From: Saccharothrix sp. ALI-22-I
GTDB lineage: Bacteria; Actinomycetota; Actinomycetes; Mycobacteriales; Pseudonocardiaceae
Direction: 5' to 3'
DNA: 64,000 nucleotides
Assembly (NCBI RefSeq): GCF_001984175.1
Contig: NZ_MTQP01000066.1
Coordinates: 620,001 to 684,000, forward strand
Shown: positions 1-12,000 of the stretch, piece by piece
How positions within the stretch are numbered: the first letter of the stretch is position 1
Layout: each line of letters begins with the position of its first letter
Program-made: the position numbers and the translations under genes
Notes under the pieces: generated by a model
The model's input: the letters and a program-made list of their open reading frames with translations, nothing else
Database searches by the model: none
Told to the model about the DNA's origin: nothing

Positions 1-3000
1 CCGGGGCGGTCCGAACACGGCGGGCTCGGTGCGGAGCGTGTCGGTGCGGCTGGATCGTGCGACCACGGACGCGTTGCTGACCGCCGTGCCGCCGGTGTAC
101 CGGACGCAGGTCAACGACGTGCTGCTGAGCGCGGTGGGGCGGGCGTTGGCGGAGTGGACCGGTCGGGACGCGGTGAGCGTGGCGCTGGAGGGCCATGGTC
201 GCGAGGAGCTGTTGCCGGGCGTGGACCTCAACCGCACGGTCGGCTGGTTCACCACGCAGTTCCCGGTGGTGCTGGAGACCTGCGATGACTGGAGCCGCAC
301 GCTCAAGTCGGTCAAGGAGTCGCTGCGCGCGGTGCCGCACCGGGGGTTGAGCTTCGAGGCCTTGGGCGGCGGTCGACTGCCGCAGGTGTCGTTCAACTAC
401 CACGGTCGGTTCGACGTGGCCGACGGCGGCTTCTACCGGGCCCGACAGGACTCGGTCGGGGAGGACCTGGCGCCCGAGGAGACGCGGAGCCACCTGCTGG
501 ACGTGACGGGTCTGGTCGAGCGCGGCGAGTTGGAGCTGAGCTGGCAGTACTCGGAGCAGGTGCACGACGAGGAGACCGTGCGGCGGCTGGCCGAGCGGAC
601 GCTCGACGGGCTGCGGGAGATCGTGGCGCACTGCGCCCAGCCCGGTGTCGGTGGGCGCACGCCGTCGGACTTCCCGTTGGCCCGGCTCACCCAGGAGCAG
701 GTGGACGCCCTCGCCGGCCCCGATGTGGAAGACATCTACCCACTAACGCCCCTGCAAGCGGGCATGGTGTTCCACAGCCTGGTCGAGCCCGGCACGTACG
801 TGGACCGGATGCGGCTGGTGCTCGACGGGGTCAGCGATCCGGCGGCGTTGCGGCAGGCGTGGCAGCGGGTGGTCGACCGGACGCCGGTGCTGCGGTCGAG
901 CGTGGTGTGGGACGGGGTGGCCGAGCCGGTGCAGGTCGTGCACCGGCACGTGCAGCTGCCGGCCGGACCGGTGGACGGCCCGTTCGACCTGGGTGTCGCG
1001 CCGCTGCTGCGGGTCGGCGTCACGCCGCTCGGCGGTGACCGGGTGGAGCTGGTCTGGTCGTCGCACCACGTGATCCTGGACGGCTGGAGCACCGCACAGG
1101 TGTTCGGCGAGGTGCTGGAGCAGTACCGGTCGATCACCACCGGCACACCGGCCCGACTGCCCGCACGGCGGCCGTTCCGGGACTACCTGCACTGGTTGGC
1201 CGCGCAGGACCGAGGCGCGGCCGAGGCGCACTGGCGGGCCGTGCTGTCCGATGTGGACGGACCGACGCCGTTGCCGTTCGACCGGACGCCGACCAGGGCG
1301 CACCGCTCGGAGGCGTCCGAGTCGGTGCGGTTCTCGCTGGAACTGGGTGACGCGGTGCAGCGCGCCGGCCTGACCGTGAACACGGTCGTGCAGGGCGCGT
1401 GGGCGTTGCTGCTGGCCCGCGCCTCCGGTGAGGCCGATGTGGTGTTCGGCAGCACGGTGTCCGGCCGCCCGGCCGAGCTGGCCGGGGTCGAATCCATGGT
1501 CGGCATGCTGATCAACACCGTGCCGACGCGGGCGGTCGTGGACGGCACCGCCGAGGTGGGCGCGTGGCTGCGTGACCTGCAGGCCGCGCAGAGCGAGTCG
1601 CGGCGGTTCGAGCACACGTCGTTGGCCGAGATCCAGTCAAGCGCAGGTACCCGGCTGTTCGACAGCGTCGTGGTGTTCGAGAACTACCCGTTCGAGCGGG
1701 ACGGCGCCGGGCCACGCGTGGTCGAGGTGGACGCGGTCGACAACACGACGCTGCCGTTGACGCTGAGCGCGTCGTTCAGCGACCGGCTCGACCTGGACTT
1801 GGCCTACGACCCGGAGCTGTTCGACGCCACGACCGCCGAGCGGCTGGCCGGCTGGCTGCGGGAGCTGGTGCGGGCGATCGCGGCCGACCCGAGGACCACG
1901 ATCGCGGACCTGCCGTGGCTGTCCGAGGTCGAGCGCCACCAGGTGCTGGTGGAGTGGAACCGGACCACGCGCGACATGCCGTCGGCGCTGTACCCGGAGG
2001 TGTTCGCCGAGCAGGCCCGCCAGACTCCGGACGCGACCGCCTTGGTGTTCCACGACACCTCGCTGACGTTCGCCGAACTGGACGCGCGCACGAACAAGCT
2101 GGCGCACCACCTGCTGGCCCACGGCGCGGGCCCGGAACGCACGGTCGCGGTGAAGCTGCCGCGTTCGGCCGACCTGGTGGTCGCCGTGCTCGCCGTGCTC
2201 AAGGCCGGTGCGGTGTACCTGCCGATCGACCCCGAACTGCCCGCCGAACGCATCGACTTCCTGCTCAGCGACTCCAAACCGACGTTGGTGCTGGACGCCG
2301 TACCCGACTTGAGCCGTCGGCCGGACACCGCGCCCCCGGTCCAGCTGCGCCCGGAGTACGCCGCCTACCTGATCTACACGTCCGGGTCGACCGGCACGCC
2401 GAAGGGCGTCGTGGTGGAGCACCGGCAGTTGGCGAACCTGTTCTACGCCAACCGGGAAGCCCTGATGGGCGAGCCGACGAGGTTCGCGGTGACCGCCACG
2501 TTCTCGTTCGACACGTCCTGGGAAGGCCTGCTGTTCCTGGCTGCCGGCAACGAGCTGCACGTCATCGACGACGAGCTGCGGCTGGACCCGCCCGCACTGG
2601 TGCGGTACGTGACCGAGCACGGCATCGGGACGGTCGACCTCACCCCGTCCTACGCACGGCAACTGGTGCAGGCCGGGCTGCTGGAGTCCGGGTTGCGCCA
2701 GGTCATGCTGGGCGGTGAGGCGGTCGACGCGGCTCTGTGGCAGGAGATCGCCGACTCGCCAGTGGCCGGGTTCAACCAGTACGGGCCGACCGAGGTGACG
2801 GTGGACTCGGTGGCGACGCGGGTCGTCGGCGAGCAGCCGGTGATCGGCCGACCGCTGCCCAACCTCGCCGCGTACGTGCTGGACGCCGACCTGCGGCCGG
2901 TGCCGCCCGGGGTGCCCGGTGAGCTGTTCATCGGCGGCCCCCAGGTGGCGCGCGGTTACCTGGACCGGCCGGGGTTGACCGCGCAGCGGTTCGTGGCCGA

Positions 3001-6000
3001 CCCGTTCGCCGCGCCCGGCTCGCGGATGTACCGCACGGGTGACCGGGTCCGGTGGGTCGACGGCCTGTTGGAATACCTGGGGCGCGCGGACGACCAGGTC
3101 AAGATCCGGGGCTTCCGGATCGAGCCCGGTGAGGTCGAAGCGGCACTGCTGGACGTGCCCGGTGTGCTCCAGTCTGCCGTCGTGGTCCGGCGAAATCGCC
3201 TGATCGGGTACGTGACCGGCACGCCGGAGACCGATCCGCGTGCCGCGCTGGCCCGGACGCTGCCCGACTACCTGGTGCCGTCGGCGGTCGTGGTGCTCGA
3301 CGCGCTTCCGTTGTCGCCCAGCGGGAAGCTGGACCGTCGGGAATTGCCCGAGCCCGATCTGACCGGCGATTTCGTCGCGCCGCGCACCGATGCCGAACAG
3401 GTCGTCGCCGAGGTGCTGGCCGACGTCCTCGGGCTGGAGCGGGTCGGCGCGCTGGACGACTTCTTCCGCCTCGGCGGTGACTCGATCCTCAGCATCCGCG
3501 TGACCTCGCGGTTGCGCGCGGCGTTCGGCGTGCAGCTGTCGCCGCGCGCGGTGTTCGAGCACCCCACGGTGTCCGGGCTCGCCTCCGCCATCCTCAGCGG
3601 AGCGGGCCTCGGCAAGGTCGGGGTGGACGCCATCCCGGTGATCCCGCGTGATGGCGTCCGTCCCGTGTTCGACCAGTCGCCCGCGCAGCGGCGGCTGTGG
3701 TTCCTGGACCAGTTCGAACCCGGCAGCACCGAGTACGTCACGCCCACCGCGCTGCGGCTGTACGGGCCGCTGGACCTGGCCGCGCTGGGACGCGCCCTCG
3801 ACGGGCTGGTGGCACGGCACGAGTCGCTGCGCACGACGTTCGACGACGGCGTGCAGATCGTGCACGAGCCGTTCGACGTGCCGCTCGCGGTCGAGGACGG
3901 GTCGTGGGAGGCGGTGTTGCGCGAGGAGGTGAGCACACCGTTCGACCTGCGCCAGGGGCCGCTGCTGCGAACCAGGCTGGTGCGGGTCGCGCCCGAGGAG
4001 CACGTGTTGGTGCTGACGCTGCACCACATCGTCACGGACGGCTGGTCCACCGGCGTTCTGGCCCATGACCTCGGAGCTTTGTACGCCGGTGAGGAGCTGC
4101 CGCCGCTCGCCGTGCAGTACGTGGACTACAGCGCATGGCGGCCGGAGCCGCCGGTCGACTACTGGGCGACGCACCTGGCCGGGGTGCCGGCGCTGGAGCT
4201 GCCGACCGACCGACCACGTGCGGCGGTGCGCGGCACGGCGGGCGCGATGCACGAGTTCACCGTGCCCGCGCCGGTCGCGAAGGCGGTCAAGGCGTTGGCC
4301 GCCGAGCACGGCGACACCCTGTTCACCGCCTTGCTGACGGCCACGAAGGTGCTGCTGGCCCGTTACGCCGGCCAGGACGACATCGCGGTGGGCACGGCGG
4401 TGTCCGGGCGTGGGCGGGCCGAGTTGGACGACGTGGTCGGCCTGTTCGTGAACACCGTCGTGTTGCGGTCCACTGTGGACCTGCGGCGGTCGTTCGCGGA
4501 GGTCCTGGCCGACGTGCGGACCACCGTGCGGGACGGTTTCGCGCACCAGGACGTGTCGTTCGAGCGGGTGGTGGAAGCGGCGCGCCCGGAGCGCGACCCG
4601 AGCCGCAACGCGTTGTTCGACGTCATGGTGCTGCTCCAGAACACCGGCACCGAGGTGCCCGACCTGCCCGGACTGCGGGTCGAGGAGGTGCAGCTGCCGC
4701 TGGTGACCTCGACGTGCGACGTGACGTTCGAGTTCGGCGAGGAGGACGGCGTGCTGCGCGGCGCGGTCGAGTACAGCACCGACCTGTTCGACGCGGACAC
4801 CATCGACCGGATGTCCCGGCACCTGGTCACCTTGCTCGCCGGCATCACCGCGCGGCCGGACCGGCCGTTGGCCGAGGTGTCGTTGCTGCTCGGTGACGAG
4901 CCCGACGGCCACGGCGTGCGGCTGGACGTCCCCGACACCACGTTCCCGGCCTTGTTCGAGGAGCAGGCTCGGCGGACTCCTGACGCCACCGCGCTGGTCT
5001 GCGGCGACATCCGACTCACCTACGCCGAGGTGGAGTCGCGGGCCAACCGGCTGGCTCACCACCTGATCGCGGCAGGGGCGGCCCCGGAGCGGACGGTCGC
5101 GGTGTCGTTGCCGCGCTCGGCCGATTCCGTGGTGGCGATCCTGGCCGTGCACAAGGCGGGCGCGGTGTACCTGCCGATCGACCGTGACCTGCCGCGTGAG
5201 CGCGTCGAGTTCCTGCTCCGCGACGCCGACCCCGCGTTGGTGTTGGACGCTGTGCCCGATTTTTCCGGCCAGGACCTCACCAGCCTCCCGGACACCCCGC
5301 CGAACGTGCCGTTGCGACCGGACCAGGCCGCCTACGTGATCTACACGTCCGGCTCGACCGGTATCCCCAAGGGTGTCGTGGTCGAGCACCGCCAACTGGT
5401 GAACCTGCTGCACAACCACCGGAGTTCCTTCGCGGATCGACCGTTGCGGGTGGCGCTGTCGGCCGTCTTCTCCTTCGACACGTCCTGGGAAGGCCCGCTG
5501 CTCATGGCCGACGGCCACGAGCTGCACGTGCTCGCCGACGACGTCCGCCTCGAACCGGCCGCACTGGTCGGGTACGTGCGCGAACACCGGATCGACTTCC
5601 TCGACCTCACCCCGTCCTACGTCCAGCAGCTCGTCCCGGCAGGCCTGCTCGACGGCGAGCACGTGCCGAGGGTGCTCATGCTCGGCGGCGAGGCGTTGCC
5701 GGACTCGCTGTGGCGTGAGCTGGCCCGGTCGCGGACGATCGCCCACAACTTCTACGGCCCCACCGAGACCACGGTGGACGCGGTGTCCACGCCGGTCACC
5801 GGCGACCGCCCGCTGATCGGCCGGCCACTGGCCAACCTCGTGGCCCGCGTGCTGGACGACAACCTCCGGCCCGTGCCGGTGGGCGTGCCGGGTGAGCTGT
5901 TCATCGGTGGCGCGCAGGTGGCCCGCGGCTACCTCAACCGACCGGGCCTCACCGCGCAACGGTTCCTGCCGGACCCGTTCGGCCCGCCCGGCTCGCGCAT

Positions 6001-9000
6001 GTACCGCACCGGTGACCGGGTTCGCTGGGTCGGTCACCAGCTCGAATACCTGGGCCGTGACGACGACCAGGTGAAGATCCGCGGGTTCCGGGTCGAGCTG
6101 GGCGAGGTGGAAGCGGCCCTGCTGCACCACCCCGACGTGACGCAGGCGGCCGTGGTGGCACGGGAGCACAACGGCCACCAACGGCTCGTCGCCTACACCG
6201 TCGGCGCGGCCACCGACCTGGCCGGCTGGCTCAAGCAGCGGCTGCCGGACTACCTGGTGCCGTCGGCGTTCGTGGTGCTGGACGCGCTGCCGATGACACC
6301 GAGCGGCAAGGTGGACCGGCGGGCACTGCCCGCGCCGACGTTCACCGACGCCGGGTACGTGGCGCCCGAACCCGGTGTCGCCGCCACGCTCGCGGACATC
6401 TGGGCCGAGGTGCTCGGCGTCGAACGGGTCGGCGCGCGGGACAACTTCTTCGCCCTGGGCGGCGACTCCATCCTGAGCATGCAGGTCGTCTCCCGCGCCC
6501 GACAGGCCGGTCTGAAGCTGACCTCCAAGGACGTCTTCCTGCGCCAGACCGTCGCGGACCTCGCGCTCGCGGTCACGGACGACACCGGCGCGACCCACGA
6601 GGTCGTCACCGGACCGGTGCCGCTCACCCCCGTCCAACGCTGGTTCTTCGCCGACCACGGGCCATTGGCGCACTTCACCATGTCGGTGGTCGTGGAGGTG
6701 GGTGACGTCGAGCCCGCCGTGGTGCGCGACGCCGTGCGGGCCGTTGTCGCCCACCACGACGCGTTGCGGCTGCGGTTCACCCAGGTCGACGGCGGGTGGC
6801 AGCAGGAGGTGGCGGACGTGGAGTCCGCCGAGGTGTTCCGCCTCGCCACCACCGCCGACCTCGCCGCCGAAGCCGACCTGGCCCGGACGGGCCTGGACCT
6901 GCGGCACGGCCCGCTGCTGCGCGCGGTGCTGTTCGGCGACGGCAGGCTGTTCGTCACCGCGCACCACCTGGTGGTCGACGCGGTGTCGTGGCGCATCCTG
7001 CTGGCCGACCTCGATACCGCGCTGGCAGGCGGTGACCTCGGACCCAAGAGCACCGCGTTCACCGACTGGGCACGCAGGCTGGACGAGCACGTGCGCGACG
7101 GCCGATTCGACCACGCCCTCACGCACTGGGACGCCGTGCCGGTGGAGGAACCCGTTCCGACGCCGGCGGGCACCGCGCGCAGCGTGTCGGTGCGCCTGAG
7201 CCGGGCCGAGACGGACGCGCTCCTGCACGCCGTGCCGGACGCCTACCGCACGCAGGTCAACGACGTGCTGCTGACCGCGTTGACCTCGGCGTTCGCCGGG
7301 CGGGCGCTGGTGGCGCTGGAGGGCCACGGCCGGGAGGAGCTGTTCGAGGGCGTGGACCTGTCCCGCACGGTCGGCTGGTTCACCGCCCAGTTCCCGGTGG
7401 CGTTGGAGCTGCCCGACCAGGCCGACTGGGACGCGGCGCTCAAATCGGTGAAGGAGCAGCTGCGCGCCGTCCCGGACAGGGGGTTGAGCTACGAAGCCCT
7501 CAAGTACCGGGGCCGGGGCGTGTCCGGCTCGCTACCCCGCGTGTGCTTCAACTACCTGGGCCAGTGGGACGACGAACCCGCCGAGGCCGACAACGGCCGC
7601 GAGGTGCCGGACGACCTGACCCGCCCGCACCTGCTCGACATCACCGCCGCCGTGTCGGCGGGTGAGCTGGTGGTGGACTGGGAGTACTCGACCGAGGCAC
7701 ACGACGAGACCGCGGTGCGGGCCCTGGCCGACCGGATGGTGGACGCGCTGCGCGAGATCGTCGCGTTCTGCGCCCGCCCGGACGCCTGGGGCCGGACGCC
7801 GTCGGACTTCCCGCTGGCGCGGCTCACCGCCGAGCAGGTGGACCGGATCGCCGACCGGGACGTGGAGGACGTCTACCCGCTCACCCCGTTGCAGGCCGGC
7901 ATGGTGTTCCACAGCCTGGTCGACGACGGCACCGCGTACGTGAACCAGCTGCGGGTGCGACTGTCCGGTGTGGACGACCCGACGCGGTTGGCCTCGGCGT
8001 GGCAACGGGTCGTGGACCGCACGCCGATCCTGCGTTCCAGCGTGGTGTGGGAGGGCTTGGACGAGCCGGTGCAGGTCGTGCGGCGCGGGCTGACCGTGCC
8101 GGTGACCTACGCCGACGTCACCGACGAACTGGTGGCGGCCGATGCGGCGGCCGGCGTCGACCTGACCACCGCGCCGTTGATGCGGCTGGTCATCGGGCGG
8201 GTTTCCGACACCGAGGTCGATCTGTTGTGGACCTCGCACCACGTGCTGCTGGACGGGTGGAGCACCGCGCAGGTGTTCGGCGAGGTGCTGAACGAGTACG
8301 CGGGCGGCACCGCTCCCGCACGGCGGCCGTTCCGCGACTACCTGGCCTGGTTGGGTGGGCTCGACCAGTCGGCTGCCGAGTCGTACTGGCGGGGTGTGCT
8401 GGCCGGGTTCGACACGCCCACGCCGCTGCCGTTCGACCGGCCGCCCACCGAGGCGCACCGCGCCGAGTCGTCCGCGCAGGTCGTGCTGGACCTGCCCGCC
8501 GACCGGCTGGACGCGGTCGCCCGCACCCACGGCCTGACGGTGAACACGCTGGTCCAGGGTGCGTGGGCGCTGCTGCTGGCGCGGACCTCGGGACAGCGGG
8601 ACGTGGTGTTCGGCAGCACGGTGTCCGGTCGGCCGGCCGAGCTGCCCGGCGTCGAGTCGATGGTGGGCATGTTCATCAACACCGTGCCCACCAGGGTGTC
8701 GGTGGAGTCCGACGCTTCGGTGGTCGCCTGGTTGCGCCGGTTGCAGGAGGCGCAGATCGAGGCCCGGCGGTTCGAGCACGTGTCACTGGCCGAGGTGCAG
8801 GGCTGGGCCGAGATCGAGTCGGACACGGGCGCCCGCCTGTTCGACAGCATGCTGGCGTTCGAGAACTACCCGGTGGACAAGGACACACCCGACGGCGCGC
8901 CGCGCGTGCACGAGGTGGACAGCCTGGACACCACCTCGTTCCCGCTCACCGTGCTGGCGCACATGGGCGATTCGCTGCACGTGGAGTTGACCTACGACCC

Positions 9001-12000
9001 ACGGCTGTTCGACGCCTCCACCATCGTCACGATGGGTGACCGGCTGGGTCGGCTGCTCGACGGGATCGGCGCGGACCCGAACCGACGGGTGTTCGAACTG
9101 CCGTGGTTGTCCGACGCCGAGCTGGACCGGGCGCAGGCGTCGTGGCACGGGACGTCGTCCAGTGTCGAGGACACCATTCCGTCGCTGTTCGCCGCGCAGG
9201 CCGCGCGCACGCCCGATGCGGTGGCGGTGACGTGCGAAGGCGCTCACCTGACCTACCAGGAGCTGGACGAACGGGCCAACCGGTTGGCGCACCACCTGAT
9301 CGGGGTGGGTGCCGGGCCGGAATCGTTGGTGGCGTTGAAGTTCCCGCGCTCAGCGGATCTGGTCGTGGCGGTGCTGGGTGTGATGAAGGCCGGGGCGGCT
9401 TACCTGCCGTTGGATGTCTCCTACCCGGCGGACCGGGTCTCGTACATGATCGACGACTCCCGACCGACCACGATCCTGGACTCCCTCCCGGATCTGTCGG
9501 GGCTGCCCACCACCGCACCGGAGGTGGTGCTGCGGCGGGAGAACGCCGCGTACGTGATCTACACGTCCGGGTCGACCGGTCGCCCCAAGGGCGTGGTGGT
9601 GACGCACGCAGGTCTGGCGACTTTCTCCGCCGCAGAGGTCGCGCACTTCGACGTGTCGCCGGGGGACAGGGTGCTCCAGTTCTCCTCCCCCAGCTTCGAC
9701 GCCTCGGTGCTGGAGCTGTGCATGGCGCTGCCCGCCGGCGCCGCACTGGTCGTGCCGCCACCCGGCCCGCTGCTCGGCGACCAACTCGCCCGGGTGATCA
9801 ACGACTTCGGCGTCACGCACGCGCTGATCCCGCCGGCCGCGCTCGCCACCCTCCCGGACGTCGAACTGCCCACCTTCCGCACCCTGGTCGTGGGCGGCGA
9901 CGCGACTTCGGCCGAACTCGTGCGCCGATGGGCTCCCGGGCGGCGGATGATCAACGCCTACGGCCCCACCGAGTCCACCGTCGTCACCTCGTGGAGCGAG
10001 CCGCTGGAACCCGGTGGTGTGCCGCCGATCGGGCGTCCCATCCCCGGCACCCGGGTGCGCGTGCTGGACGACGCGTTGCGGCCCGTTCCGGTCGGCGTCA
10101 CCGGGGAGTTGTACGTGTCCGGTGTCGGGTTGGCGCGCGGGTACCTGGACCGGCCGGGGTTGACCGCGCAGCGGTTCGTCGCAGACCCGTTCGGGGCGCC
10201 CGGCGAGCGGATGTACCGCACCGGTGACCTGGTCCGCATCCGTGACGACGGCCAGTTGGCGTTCGAGGGTCGCGCCGACCAGCAGGTGAAGCTACGGGGC
10301 TTCCGGATCGAACTGGGTGAGATCGAGGCCGTGCTGGTCGCGCACGCCGCCGTGGCGCAGGTCGCCGTGGTGGTGCGGGACGACCGCCTGGTCGCCTACT
10401 ACGTGCCGGTGGAGTCGGGTGCCGTCGCCGAGTTGCGCGCGCACGCCGCGCGGGCGTTGCCGGAGTACATGGTGCCCACCGCGTACGTGGCGCTGGAACG
10501 GTTGCCGCTCAACGCGAACGGCAAGCTGGACCGGGCCGCGTTGCCCGCGCCGGAGCGGGAGGCGTCGGCGGCCGGTGGGTTCGTCGCGCCGCGCACCCCG
10601 GCCGAGCGGTTGGTGGCTTCCGTGTGGGCGGAGGTGTTGGGGTTGGCCGCGGTCGGGGTGGAGGACAACTTCTTCGCGCTCGGCGGGGACTCGATCTCCA
10701 GCATCCGGGTGGTGTCGCGGTTGCGGGCGTCGTTCGACGTGTCGCCGCGTGACCTGTTCGACCACCCGACGGTGGCGGCGCTCGCGGCTCGGCTGTCGGC
10801 GTCGGCTGGAGCTGCGGTGATTCCGCGGGTCGAGGGTGAGACGCCGTTGTCGTTCGCGCAGCAGCGGTTGTGGTTCCTGGACCAGTTCTCGCCCGGTGGG
10901 ACCGAGTACGTGACGCCGCTGGCGGTGCGGTTGCGTGGCGCGTTGGACGTGCCCCGGCTGGAGCGGGTGCTGTCGGCGTTGGTGGCGCGGCACGAGTCGC
11001 TGCGCACGACGTTCCCGGCGGTGGACGGGTTGCCGGTGCGGGTGGTGCACCCGGCCTCGGACGTGGTGCTGCCGGTGGTCGATGAGATGCCGGCGTTGGA
11101 GCCGTTCGACCTGTCCGAAGGGCCGCTGTTCCGGCCGGTGTTGGTGCGTGTCGGGCCGGACGATCACGTGTTGGCGTTGACGATGCACCACATCATCACC
11201 GACGGGTGGTCCGGTGGGGTGCTGATGTCCGATCTCGCCGCGCTGTACGGCGGTGAGCAGTTGCCGCCGCTGCCCATCCGGTACGGCGATTTCGCGGCCT
11301 GGCAACGGGAACAGCCGCTCGACGTTCAGCTGGACTTCTGGCGTGAGCAGCTGGCGGACGTGCCCGCGTTGGAGTTGCCGACCGACCGGCCCCGGCCGGC
11401 CGTGCAGACGACGGCGGGTGCGCAGACCGAGTTCGTCGTGCCCGCGCCGGTCGCGGAACGGTTGCGGGAACTGGCTCGGGGCGTGGACGGCACGCTGTTC
11501 ATGGCGTTGGTGGCGGCCTGCCAGGTGTTGTTCCACCGGTGGTCCGGGCAGGACGACTTCGCGGTGGGCACGGTGGCGTCCGGGCGGGACCTGCCGGAGA
11601 CGCAGGACCTGGTCGGGTTCTTCGTCAACACCGTGACGTTGCGGGCGCGGATCTCGCCGTCGGTGACGTTCCCGGAGTTCCTGGCCCGGACGCGGGAGAC
11701 CGTGCTGGACGCGTTCGCACACCAGGACGTGCCGTTCGAACGGGTGGTGGACGCGGTGCAGCCGGACCGCGACACCAGTCGCACACCGCTGTTCCAGGCG
11801 GTGGTGGCGTTGCAGAACGCGCCGCAGGCGCCCGGTTTCCCGGGGCTGGAGGCGGCGGACGTCGCGCAGCCGGTGGTGAGCACCGGGTTCGACGTGACGG
11901 TGGAGTTCACCGAGGAGGACGACGGCGGGCTGCACGGATCGGTCGAGTACAACACCGACCTGTTCGACGCGGGCACGGTCACGCGGCTGGTCGAGCACCT

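Noticed and set aside
1637..7327. Very long minus-strand ORF (1896 codons) antisense to the NRPS
   Set aside because: Shadow frame of high-G+C codon usage: Arg/Gly/His-rich, no domain, no ribosome-binding site, and opposite a gene with intact NRPS motifs.
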